Of a stretch of 16,807 nucleotides of DNA, positions 1 through 7,851 are shown piece after piece. Every line of letters begins with the position of its first letter. Within the stretch, counting starts at the first letter, position 1. Both the position numbers and the translations under genes were made by a program. Origin of the DNA: Methylophilaceae bacterium. GTDB taxonomy: Bacteria > Pseudomonadota > Gammaproteobacteria > Burkholderiales > Methylophilaceae. The stretch covers positions 1-16,807 of the forward strand of contig RHAY01000007.1 in the NCBI GenBank assembly GCA_010031285.1, in the 5' to 3' direction. The notes beneath the pieces were generated by a model that was not told the DNA's origin, made no database searches, and saw only the letters and a program-made list of their open reading frames with translations.

Positions 1-65
1 TCAGTTGGTAGAGCGTCGCCCTTACAAGGCGAATGTCGGCGGTTCGACCCCGTCAGCACCCACCA
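1..65 (+). tRNA. tRNA-Val (UAC), 5' end cut off by the window edge
   Basis: This is the 3' part of a valine tRNA. The anticodon stem TCGCC/GGCGA closes the loop CTTACAA, which gives anticodon TAC. The T arm GGCGG-TTCGACC-CCGTC follows, then the 3' acceptor strand AGCACCC, discriminator A and an encoded CCA at 63-65. The visible part starts inside the D arm (TCAGTTGGTAGAGC), so about 11 bases of the 5' acceptor strand and D stem lie before the window. It sits 18 bases before tRNA-Asp and is probably co-transcribed with it. Confidence 0.95.
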
Positions 66-83
66 ATCTTAGTAGCAAGTTTT

Positions 84-160
84 GGAGTGGTAGTTCAGTT
101 GGTTAGAATACCGGCCTGTCACGCCGGGGGTCGCGGGTTCGAGTCCCGTCCACTCCGCCA
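84..160 (+). tRNA. tRNA-Asp (GUC)
   Basis: This is a complete 77-base aspartate tRNA. The acceptor strand GGAGTGG (84-90) pairs with CCACTCC (150-156), followed by discriminator G and an encoded CCA (158-160). The anticodon stem CCGGC/GCCGG closes the loop CTGTCAC, giving anticodon GTC. The T loop is the canonical GGTTCGAGTCC type. A strong hairpin terminator begins nine bases after the CCA end, so the Val-Asp pair is the end of its transcript. Confidence 0.98.
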
Positions 161-168
161 ACATTTTT

Positions 169-196
169 AAGGCGAATCCTAAGATTCGCCTTTTTA
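169..196 (+). terminator. Rho-independent terminator after the tRNA pair
   Basis: The perfect 10-bp stem AAGGCGAATC (169-178) / GATTCGCCTT (183-192) has the loop CTAA and runs into TTTTTATT. This is the clearest intrinsic terminator in the window. It ends the tRNA-Val/tRNA-Asp transcript before ppiD, which implies that ppiD has its own promoter in 197-250. That stretch is A/T-tract rich, and I could not pick out a convincing -35/-10 pair in it. Confidence 0.92.
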
Positions 197-265
197 TTAA
201 TTCAGTAAGAACTTTTTGGTGTCTTTTTTTATCATAAAAAGATAAAAGATATTAGGATAAATCCA

Positions 266-2161
266 ATGTTAGAAAAATTTAGAAGTTACGCTCAAACTAA
301 GGCCGCACAAGTTATTTTGGCGCTCATTCTTATTCCTTTTGCATTGTTTGGAATTGACTCATATCTAAATCAAGCCGGTAACAATTTAAGCATAGCTAAA
401 GTTAATGGCTATAAGATTGCACTGCCAGAATACAATCGTGCGATTGAAAATGTTCGTAATCGCATGATGACTGAAGGTAAAAAAGTTGATCCCGCAATGT
501 TTGATTCATTCGAATTTAAAGAGTCTGTAGTTGACGGCTTAATCTCCAAACAATTAGTCAATAATGATATTAAAAAAAGTAAATTTAAAATTACTGATCA
601 ACAATTAAGCCAATACATTATTGGTATGCCAGAGTTCCAAAAAGATGGAAAATTTTCACAAGAACTTTATGACAAAGTCTTGCAAAGTAATCAACTTACT
701 CCTAAGAAATTTGAAGAAAGCATAAGAAATGATTTGCTCATTCAGCAGGTTCGCGATGGACTTCAAAAACTCACATTTATCCCACCAAATAATTTAGCAG
801 AGACGTTAAAAGCATCATCACAACAAAGAGAAATAAGTGTCGCTGAATTTAAAACTAAAGAATATATGGCGAAAGCAAATATTGCTGAAAAAGAGATGCA
901 AGCTTTTTATGATCAAAACAAATCTAAATTTTTAGCACCTGAGCAAGTAAAAGCTGAGTTTGTTGTATTTTCATTAGCAAGTATTCTTCCAACTATTAAT
1001 GTGACAGAAGATGAAATCAAAACTTTTTATAAAACAAATTCAGATAAATATCAAAATCAACAACAAAGAGAAGCAAGTCATATATTAATAGCAGCTTCAA
1101 AAAATGCTGCACCTGCAGAAAAAGCTAAAGCTAAAGCAAAGGCTGAAGAACTTTTGAGTCAAATTCGAAAGAATCCCAAACAATTTGAAGAATTAGCAAC
1201 GAAATATTCACAAGACCCTGAGTCTGCTAAAAAGGGCGGTGAATTAGGGGCATTTGGTCGCGGTATGATGGTTAAGCCATTTGATGATGCCGTTTTCTCA
1301 ATGAAAGTGAATGAGATTAGTAATATTGTTGAATCTGATTTTGGTTACCATATTATTAAACTTACCAAGATTATTGGAGAAGGCGGTAGTTTTGATAGCA
1401 TGAAGCCGCAAATAAAAGCTGAATTAATCTATCAAAAAGGGCAGGAAAAATTTGCAGCTCTTGCCGAAGAGTTTAGTAATAAAGTTTATGAACAATCATC
1501 GAGCCTTGATGCTGTTTCAAAAAAATTTAATCTACCTATTCAAAAAACAGATTGGATTAGCCGAAATGATTCAGATAAATTTTTCAAAAATGAAACATTG
1601 ATGAATGCTTTATATTCAAAAGAATCTATCAAAGATCATAGAAATACTGAAGCCATTGAAGTAACACCTAATAATTTAATTTCTGCGCGCGTAGTAGATT
1701 ACAAAGCACAATCTACCAAACCTTTTACTGATGTCAAAAAGAATATCGAAGATTATTTAAAATTCGAAGCAGCAAAGAAAACAGTGGCTAGCGAGGGTGA
1801 GGCAGCTTTAAAAACTATTAGCGACACTTCACGAAAAATTGATTGGCAGCCAGCAGTTTTAGTGGATCGAAAAAATACTAAAGGTTTAAGCGAGGCTGTT
1901 ATTAATCATGCATATAAAATGCCTACAGATAAGCTTCCTAGTTATAGTGGTTTTGTTGATGGCAATAATGGATACGTTATTGTTAAAGTAAATAAAGTGT
2001 CATTTCCAAATGATAATAATGAAGAAAATAAAAAAGCATTTGCTTTAGATTACACAGAAGCACTAACCTCTGAGTACTTAAGTGCTTATCTTAAGGGATT
2101 AAAAGCGAAAGCGAGCGTTTCAGTAAATCAAAAATTCTTTGAAACAGCACAAAAGAATTAA
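266..2161 (+). CDS. ppiD: Periplasmic folding chaperone / peptidyl-prolyl isomerase PpiD
   Basis: PpiD is an inner-membrane-anchored foldase that works near the Sec translocon exit on newly exported proteins. Seen here: a short cytoplasmic N terminus, one hydrophobic anchor at about residues 14-33, a SurA-N-like helical region to about 230, and a parvulin-type rotamase domain at about 266-370. That domain has the family signatures EASHILIA, GGELGAFGRG and FGYHIIKL. A long C-terminal region follows. The length of 631 residues matches the usual 620-640. The start is supported by TAGGA at 253-257, eight bases before ATG. A lysine/alanine-rich run (KAKAKAKAEELL) lies inside the parvulin domain as an extended helix. 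It follows a terminated tRNA pair, an order often seen in betaproteobacteria, where lon and hupB usually lie further upstream (family knowledge, not visible here). Confidence 0.95.
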   Translation: MLEKFRSYAQTKAAQVILALILIPFALFGIDSYLNQAGNNLSIAKVNGYKIALPEYNRAIENVRNRMMTEGKKVDPAMFDSFEFKESVVDGLISKQLVNNDIKKSKFKITDQQLSQYIIGMPEFQKDGKFSQELYDKVLQSNQLTPKKFEESIRNDLLIQQVRDGLQKLTFIPPNNLAETLKASSQQREISVAEFKTKEYMAKANIAEKEMQAFYDQNKSKFLAPEQVKAEFVVFSLASILPTINVTEDEIKTFYKTNSDKYQNQQQREASHILIAASKNAAPAEKAKAKAKAEELLSQIRKNPKQFEELATKYSQDPESAKKGGELGAFGRGMMVKPFDDAVFSMKVNEISNIVESDFGYHIIKLTKIIGEGGSFDSMKPQIKAELIYQKGQEKFAALAEEFSNKVYEQSSSLDAVSKKFNLPIQKTDWISRNDSDKFFKNETLMNALYSKESIKDHRNTEAIEVTPNNLISARVVDYKAQSTKPFTDVKKNIEDYLKFEAAKKTVASEGEAALKTISDTSRKIDWQPAVLVDRKNTKGLSEAVINHAYKMPTDKLPSYSGFVDGNNGYVIVKVNKVSFPNDNNEENKKAFALDYTEALTSEYLSAYLKGLKAKASVSVNQKFFETAQKN

Positions 2162-2940
2162 TCGATCGAACCTGCGGCAGTAATATTCATGCCGCCATCT
2201 ACATATGTAATTTCACCTGTAATGCCAGATGCAAGATCGCTACATAAGAACGCTGCTGCATTTCCAACTTCTTCAATCGTAACATTTCGTCTTAAAGCGG
2301 CATGCTTTTCATTAAAGCCTATCATACGATCAAAGTCTGCAATACCAGATGCAGCAAGTGTTTTAATAGGACCTGCTGAAACTGCATTAACTCTGATACC
2401 CTTTGGTCCCAGACTCTGAGACATGTATCTTACATTAGCTTCTAAACTTGCTTTTGCGAGTCCCATGACATTATAGTTTGGCATTGTTCTTTCAGCGCCT
2501 AAGTAACTTAATGTGAGTAAGCTCGCATGTTCACTCAGCATAGGCAAAGCAGCCTTTGCTAATGCTGTAAAACTATAAGAGCTTATATCATGAGCTATTC
2601 TGAAATTTTCGCGAGTTGTAGCTTCAACGAAATCACCTTTTAAAGCTTCTTTTGTCACAAAGGCGACTGAATGCACAATCACATCTAACTTATCCCAATG
2701 TTTTTTTAAAAGAGGAAATAAGTTGTCGATTTGCTCATCGCTCGAGACATCGCAGGGTAATACAATACTTGAATTAAAATCTTGAGCGAGTTTTTTAACG
2801 CGTTCATCATGTTTTTCCATTTGATAGGTGAAAGCTAATTCAGCGCCTTCTCGTTTCATGGCTGAAGCAATACCATAAGCAATAGATCGATCACTTAATA
2901 AGCCAAGAATTAAAACGCGTTTACCTTTCAAAAAACCCAT
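2158..2940 (-). CDS. fabI: Enoyl-[acyl-carrier-protein] reductase (NADH), FabI
   Basis: FabI catalyses the last reduction of each fatty-acid elongation cycle, turning trans-2-enoyl-ACP into acyl-ACP with NADH. It is a cytosolic short-chain dehydrogenase and the target of triclosan. The 260-residue protein has the cofactor loop GLLSDRSIAYG near residues 13-23 and catalytic Tyr146, Tyr156 and Lys163 in SYLGAERTMPNYNVMGLAK, the same numbering as E. coli FabI. The C-terminal ITGEITYVDGG is typical. The start is fixed by a good ribosome site, AAGGGA (complement of 2947-2952), six bases before ATG and overlapping the stop codon of the oppC-like gene. It is therefore probably the last gene of the gloB-mltD-opp unit. 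Its stop codon overlaps that of the convergent ppiD. Confidence 0.97.
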   Translation of the reverse strand: MGFLKGKRVLILGLLSDRSIAYGIASAMKREGAELAFTYQMEKHDERVKKLAQDFNSSIVLPCDVSSDEQIDNLFPLLKKHWDKLDVIVHSVAFVTKEALKGDFVEATTRENFRIAHDISSYSFTALAKAALPMLSEHASLLTLSYLGAERTMPNYNVMGLAKASLEANVRYMSQSLGPKGIRVNAVSAGPIKTLAASGIADFDRMIGFNEKHAALRRNVTIEEVGNAAAFLCSDLASGITGEITYVDGGMNITAAGSID

Positions 2941-2951
2941 GTTGTATCCCT

Positions 2952-3779
2952 TTATTTTTTTTGATTCTTATTTTTAGGATCAAGTAAATCTCTCAATCCT
3001 TCTCCAAGTAAATTATAACCTAGGACTGTAACCAAAATAGCGAGCCCTGGGAATAACGATAACCACCATGCAAATTGAATATATTCTTTGCCATCAGTTA
3101 GAATGTTCCCCCATGAAGATTGAGGTGCTTGGACTCCAAGCCCAAGGAAACTTAATCCAGACTCAGTTAAAACAGCACTTGCAATCCCTAAAACAGAGCT
3201 TACGATGATGGGTGTTAGACTATTCGGGAGAAGATGTTTATAGATAAGTCTGTAATCTGATGCCCCCATTGCTTCGGCCGCCAATATAAACTCTCTATTT
3301 CTCAGGCTCAGAAATTCTGCACGCACAAGGCGGGTTACGCCCATCCAAGATGTTAATCCAATCACAATCATGATATTCCAAATAGAAGGGGTTAAAAAAG
3401 CAATGACTGCAAGAATAAGAAAAAAAGTAGGAATAGACAACATAATATCTACAAAGCGCATAATAATTGAATCAATATAACCTCGATAAAAACCAGCAAT
3501 AGCCCCTAAAAATGTTCCAATCAAGGTAGCAATGCCAACTGCAACAAAGCCTACAAGAAGTGAAATTCTTGATCCATGGAGCATGCGTGAAAAGACATCT
3601 CGACCTAGCCCATCAGTCCCCATGAAATGTGAGTAAGAAGGGGGTAAAAGGATCGAATGAATATCAATGTAATTAGGGTCGTAAGGTGAAAGCCACGGAG
3701 CGAAAATTGCAACAAAAAGTACGGTAACAATAATAATAAGACCACTTAAGGCTAGTGGATTTTGTGTGAGGTTTTTCAA
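2952..3779 (-). CDS. Peptide-type ABC transporter permease, OppC/DppC family
   Basis: This is the second inner-membrane permease subunit of a SBP_bac_5-linked importer (peptide or nickel class). The 275-residue protein has a cytoplasmic start, a first membrane segment at about 10-31, the OppC/DppC signature MGTDGLGRDVFSRMLHGSRISL, and further membrane helices. The EAA loop for ATPase contact is at about 166-185 (AAEAMGASDYRLIYKHLLPN). The ending SFLGLGVQAPQSSWG...LLDP is also characteristic. It overlaps the oppB-like gene by four bases (ATGA), so the two are translationally coupled, and is followed 11 bases later by fabI. The substrate cannot be told from the permease. No gene for the ATPase subunits is present in the window. 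Confidence 0.92.
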   Translation of the reverse strand: MKNLTQNPLALSGLIIIVTVLFVAIFAPWLSPYDPNYIDIHSILLPPSYSHFMGTDGLGRDVFSRMLHGSRISLLVGFVAVGIATLIGTFLGAIAGFYRGYIDSIIMRFVDIMLSIPTFFLILAVIAFLTPSIWNIMIVIGLTSWMGVTRLVRAEFLSLRNREFILAAEAMGASDYRLIYKHLLPNSLTPIIVSSVLGIASAVLTESGLSFLGLGVQAPQSSWGNILTDGKEYIQFAWWLSLFPGLAILVTVLGYNLLGEGLRDLLDPKNKNQKK

Positions 3780-4795
3780 TTTGAAATGCCTCGTCTAATT
3801 CTTGGATCTGCCCATGCATAGCCAATGTCTGCGATTAAATTTCCAAATAATGTTAAAACGGATCCAATAGTAAGAATTCCCATTACCACTGGAAAGTCCC
3901 TCATTAACACAGCATCGAAAAATAATTTGCCCATACCAGAAATTGCAAAAATAGACTCTCCAATAACAGAACCACCAATTAATCCTGGAATTGATAATCC
4001 TATGATAGTGATAAGAGGGAGGAGTGTATTTCTTAGGGCGTGCCCATAGATAACTTTATTTTCTGGCAGGCCTTTTGCGCGAGCAGTCGTAATAAAATCT
4101 TGTTGAAGTATATCTAGCATTCCATTTCTGACGTAAAGAGAAATGCTTGCGAGCCCACCTAGGCTTGAAATAGAAACTGGCAATATAAGATGTTTAAACA
4201 AATCTACATATTGTGCAATATGACTCATTTTTTCATAACCCGCACTATGAAGGCCTGAAATAGGAAGCCATGAGTGAGTTACGCCAGTCCAATACATCAA
4301 TAAAAGTGCTAACCAAAAACCAGGTATAGCAAATCCTACAAATACAATAATAGTAATCAGTCGGTCTGGCCATCGGTTTTGGTTTACAGCTGAAACTACG
4401 CCTAAAAAAATTGATAGCGCAAAGATGACTAGAAGACCTATTAAATTTATCATCAGTGTTATAGGCAATGCATCTTGAATCATACCTTTAGAAACATTTC
4501 CTTTAGCATCTTTAGTTTCCCACAAGACAGGGCGTTGGTGTGAGGCAAAAGAATTTCCAAAGTCTAATTTGACTATACGTTTTAACCATAAACTATATTG
4601 AGTCATCAATGGTTTATCTAAGTTATAAAGAGCTCTTAATTTTTGACGGGATTCTTCTGAAGCTTTGGGGTTGAAAGCTGATTCTGATGCAGTAATATCA
4701 CCAGGCGCTAAATGCATAATAAAAAATGAAATAAGACTAATTCCAATTAACATTGGAATCATCCATAGTAAACGTTTGATGAGATAGTTGAGCAT
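3776..4795 (-). CDS. Peptide-type ABC transporter permease, OppB/DppB family
   Basis: This is the first permease subunit of the same importer. The 339-residue protein opens with the typical MLNYLIKRLLWMIPMLIGIS segment, then a periplasmic loop with the LYNLDKPLMTQYSLWL...DFGNSF motif of the family. Several membrane helices follow, with an EAA loop at about 234-262 (TTARAKGLPENKVIYGHALRN). It ends DPRIRRGISN, matching the DPR ending of DppB/OppB proteins. The ATG lies one base after the solute-binding-protein gene, and no clear Shine-Dalgarno sequence is visible, so translation is probably coupled to the gene upstream. The loop between membrane segments 1 and 2 carries a short charged insert (ETKDAKGNVSKG), seen in some family members. 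Confidence 0.92.
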   Translation of the reverse strand: MLNYLIKRLLWMIPMLIGISLISFFIMHLAPGDITASESAFNPKASEESRQKLRALYNLDKPLMTQYSLWLKRIVKLDFGNSFASHQRPVLWETKDAKGNVSKGMIQDALPITLMINLIGLLVIFALSIFLGVVSAVNQNRWPDRLITIIVFVGFAIPGFWLALLLMYWTGVTHSWLPISGLHSAGYEKMSHIAQYVDLFKHLILPVSISSLGGLASISLYVRNGMLDILQQDFITTARAKGLPENKVIYGHALRNTLLPLITIIGLSIPGLIGGSVIGESIFAISGMGKLFFDAVLMRDFPVVMGILTIGSVLTLFGNLIADIGYAWADPRIRRGISN

Positions 4796-4796
4796 C

Positions 4797-6431
4797 TTAT
4801 GGAGCTATTTCATTTCTTCTCAAAGTGGAAGGAATAAACCATTCATATGAATTATACGCAATCCCAGCTGGAGGTGCGGGTGACTCAATACCTTTAATAC
4901 GCTTATTCATCGCAGTTAAACCATATCCAGCATAAAGATAAATTACTGGACTTTCATTAAGTAAGATTTTTGAAAAAGCATGATAAATTTTTTCACGTTT
5001 ATCAGGATTTAATTCAGTACGACCTTCTTCAAGCAGTTGATCAACTTCTTTATTGTTGTATCCAATAAAATTAAATTGTCCAGGTTTTTGTTGTGAAGAA
5101 TGCCATATATTATATTGATCAGGATCAAGTGATAGGCTCCAGCCTAGAATCACCGCATCAAAATCACCTGTTTTGATAAATTGATTTACAAAACTTGCCC
5201 ATTCGATCACTCTTATTTTTACATCGATACCCACATCTTTGAGTCTTCTTTGTATAAGAACTGCTGTCATCTCTCTTTGTTTATTTTGATTAGTAAGAAT
5301 CTCAAATGTAAAAGGTTTTCCATCTTTTTCTAAGATGCCATCATGATTTGAATCATTAAAACCCGCTTCATGAAGTAATTTAAGAGCTAGATTTTTATCA
5401 TAAGGATAGGGATGAAGATTTTTATCACTCCATCGGGTCCCAGGTTTGTAAGGAGAAGCAACAGGCTCACCTAAACCTAAAAGTACCCCATCAATGACTT
5501 CTTGTTTATCAAGAGCATAGTTAATTGCTTGTCTTACTTTAATATCATTAAATGGACTATGTTTTAAATTAAAGCCAAGATAGGTATAACTATTTCCAAG
5601 TTCTTTATAGAGCGCTAGCTTATTTTTAAGATCAGGCCTCGAAGGTATGACGCGTGCAAATTGAATGGGATTGATATTCATCAGATCAATGTTGTCAGCA
5701 ATCAATTCTAAAAATTGAGAAGACGTATCAGGAATAAATCTCGAGGTGAGTTGACTTATATTAGGTTCGCCCATCACTGATGAGGGACTCGCTTCCAAAG
5801 ATAATTTTTCTCCATTAATCCATTGTGTCAATTTGTAGTAACTTGAACCTGTAGGCTTTCTTGAAAAAAAGGTGTGATTGATATCCTCATCTTTAAGGAT
5901 ATGTTTTGGGAGTATTTGAAGTGATGCCCAGCTGTCTAGCGCAGGAGCATAAGCTTTTTTATAATTCACTCGAAATGTGAAAGGGTCAAGTGCTTCAGCT
6001 TTATCAACTAGCTTATAGTCAGATCCGTAAGGGGTTCTTGTTTTGTCATCAGTAACAAGTTTCCATGTAAAAAGAACATCATCACTTGTTAAGCTATGGC
6101 CATCAGCCCATTGAAGATTTTTTTTTAGATAAAAAGTAATTGTTTTTTGATCTCCAGAAATAGTCCATTTATCTGCTAACTCAGGCGCTAATTCTAAATT
6201 TTTGTCATATTTAATAAGTTTATTAAAAATGTTTCCTGATATAGCTGATGAAGCTGAGTCCCCAGCGATCATTGATATAAGATTACTGGGCTCTCCTGAC
6301 ATTGCATCAATTAGTGTCCCACCTTTTTCGCTATTAAAAGTTCCTTCGTAGTTGTAAATAGACACTTTCTTGTCGCTACAAGAAGTTACGTTAAACAACA
6401 AGAATACTAATAATAAATATCTGATATACAT
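4797..6431 (-). CDS. Lipoprotein solute-binding protein of a peptide-type ABC transporter (SBP_bac_5)
   Basis: This 544-residue extracytoplasmic binding protein of the OppA/DppA class captures substrate for the two permeases encoded just downstream. The N terminus is a lipoprotein signal: MYIRYLL, a hydrophobic stretch, then the lipobox VTSC with lipidated Cys18 followed by Ser. The mature protein has the family landmarks PSNLISMIAGDSAS, LELAPELADKW, ITFYLKKNLQWADG, PFNDIKVRQAINYALD and DAVILGWSLSLDPD. E. coli OppA is soluble instead, so the lipid anchor is a difference. The start is chosen because it gives a proper signal peptide, but only a weak ribosome site precedes it. Its neighbour upstream is the murein hydrolase gene mltD (21-base gap), so murein peptides are one conceivable substrate, which is inference only. 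Confidence 0.93.
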   Translation of the reverse strand: MYIRYLLLVFLLFNVTSCSDKKVSIYNYEGTFNSEKGGTLIDAMSGEPSNLISMIAGDSASSAISGNIFNKLIKYDKNLELAPELADKWTISGDQKTITFYLKKNLQWADGHSLTSDDVLFTWKLVTDDKTRTPYGSDYKLVDKAEALDPFTFRVNYKKAYAPALDSWASLQILPKHILKDEDINHTFFSRKPTGSSYYKLTQWINGEKLSLEASPSSVMGEPNISQLTSRFIPDTSSQFLELIADNIDLMNINPIQFARVIPSRPDLKNKLALYKELGNSYTYLGFNLKHSPFNDIKVRQAINYALDKQEVIDGVLLGLGEPVASPYKPGTRWSDKNLHPYPYDKNLALKLLHEAGFNDSNHDGILEKDGKPFTFEILTNQNKQREMTAVLIQRRLKDVGIDVKIRVIEWASFVNQFIKTGDFDAVILGWSLSLDPDQYNIWHSSQQKPGQFNFIGYNNKEVDQLLEEGRTELNPDKREKIYHAFSKILLNESPVIYLYAGYGLTAMNKRIKGIESPAPPAGIAYNSYEWFIPSTLRRNEIAP

Positions 6432-6452
6432 AAGTTTGGTTAGTTAATTATC

Positions 6453-7850
6453 TCATTGAAGTCTAAGCGTGGAGCCAATTTGAATATCTGATTCAGTAAT
6501 TTGATTGATATCTTTTAATTCATTTACAGATAGCCCATATTTCTTTGCTATTTTCGTTAGCGTATCACCTCGTTTTACTTTGTACTTATTAGGCCTTGTT
6601 GAATCTTCAGATTTGGTTTCTTTATTAATTTTTGATTCCTCTATATCTTGATTCGCATTAGTTTCTGCACCTTCTTTTTTAGCAACTAATATAATTGTAG
6701 AAGGCTTGATTATTTTTTGTGGGTTTAAATCATTTGCTTTAATAAGATCGCTTTCCTCCATATCAAATTTATTTGCAATAGTTTTAATTTTCTCGTTACG
6801 TTTGGGTTGATATATATTCCAAGACACTAAGGGCTTGTCATTTTGGCTAAGATTTTTAACAAAGGTATCTGCTGCATTTATAGGTAATATAAGTTGTTGA
6901 GTTTTTTCGTTTGTTTTAATGAGTGGCCTTCTATGCTCTGAATTTAGAAGCAAAAATTCATCATAAGAAATTTCTGCGAGATTTGCCGCTAAATCGGCAT
7001 CTATAAGAGCGGGTGCTTCAACATAAGTAAAATAGGGTTTATTTGGTATTGAGTTTATATAGAGACCATATTGATTTGGATTTAAAACAATATTTTTTAT
7101 AGCTTGTAGCTTTGGAACGTAGTCTTTTGTCTCAGCAGGTAGTTTAAGATGCGCATAATCTGTCGGTAACCCCTTTGCTCTGTTCTTAGCTATGGCTCGA
7201 CTTACAGTTCCTTCACCAGCATTATATGCAGCTAATGCAAGATCCCAGGTGCCGAATAATGCATGAAGTTTTTGCAGATAATCGAGAGCTGCATTTGTTG
7301 CATCTACCACATTACGTCTTTTATCTTGCCACCAGTCTTGTTTTAAGCCATAGAGCCGTCCTGTAGAAGGAATAAATTGCCAAATACCTACAGCTTTGCT
7401 TCTTGAATTTGCAATTGGATTATAGGCGCTCTCTATCATAGGAAGAAGCGCTATTTCTGATGGCATACCTCTTTTTTCAACTTCGCCAACAACGTAAAAA
7501 AGATATTTTTGACTTCGATCCATCATTCTTTCTACATATTCAGGGCGTGCCGAATACCAGTCTTCATATTTTTTGGATCTCAAATTATTTTCATCCTTGA
7601 TTTCAAATCTAGAAAAAATCCGCTGCCATAAATTGATTTCAGCTTTATTAGACTGGAGATTTTGAGTTTTATTAGGTAAGCCTTCCGGATTGAAATTTAA
7701 TGCATTTAATTTGTTGATTTCCTGATCAAGCACATCATTATCTAAAACGCTAATTTCCTCCCCTAAAGTGTTTCTTTCGGCGAATGCGCTTGTTATTAGT
7801 AACAACGAAATAAAAATAAGGGCTAAAAAACGTTTAAATTGTAACGACAT
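6453..7850 (-). CDS. mltD: Membrane-bound lytic murein transglycosylase D-like, SLT domain plus LysM
   Basis: This enzyme cleaves the glycan strands of peptidoglycan to 1,6-anhydro ends and acts in the periplasm. The 465-residue protein has a Sec signal peptide ending at AFA (residue 24). The SLT domain spans about 115-225, with catalytic Glu140 in PMIESAYNP, the motif AVGIWQFIPSTGRLYGL and AAYNAGEG. A clear C-terminal LysM repeat is at about 421-465 (YKVKRGDTLTKIAKKYGLS). A second, degenerate LysM-like stretch lies at about 343-390. There is no lipobox at the signal peptide, unlike E. coli MltD, so this version may be soluble or held by LysM binding to murein. It begins one base after gloB and precedes the binding-protein gene by 21 bases. 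The family call is secure; the exact MltD orthology is a little less so. Confidence 0.92.
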   Translation of the reverse strand: MSLQFKRFLALIFISLLLITSAFAERNTLGEEISVLDNDVLDQEINKLNALNFNPEGLPNKTQNLQSNKAEINLWQRIFSRFEIKDENNLRSKKYEDWYSARPEYVERMMDRSQKYLFYVVGEVEKRGMPSEIALLPMIESAYNPIANSRSKAVGIWQFIPSTGRLYGLKQDWWQDKRRNVVDATNAALDYLQKLHALFGTWDLALAAYNAGEGTVSRAIAKNRAKGLPTDYAHLKLPAETKDYVPKLQAIKNIVLNPNQYGLYINSIPNKPYFTYVEAPALIDADLAANLAEISYDEFLLLNSEHRRPLIKTNEKTQQLILPINAADTFVKNLSQNDKPLVSWNIYQPKRNEKIKTIANKFDMEESDLIKANDLNPQKIIKPSTIILVAKKEGAETNANQDIEESKINKETKSEDSTRPNKYKVKRGDTLTKIAKKYGLSVNELKDINQITESDIQIGSTLRLQ

Positions 7851-7851
7851 G

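Noticed and set aside
223..241. A/T-tract inverted repeat CTTTTTTTATCATAAAAAG before ppiD, considered as an operator or promoter.
   Set aside because: The arms are A/T homopolymer runs that pair easily by chance, and no -35/-10 pair with good spacing is evident.
2189..2419. A 76-codon rightward frame opposite fabI.
   Set aside because: It lies wholly antisense to a fully conserved FabI; it is a shadow of that gene's codon pattern.
3825..4049. A 74-codon rightward frame opposite the oppB-like gene.
   Set aside because: It is antisense to a conserved membrane permease, and there is no ribosome site or family resemblance.
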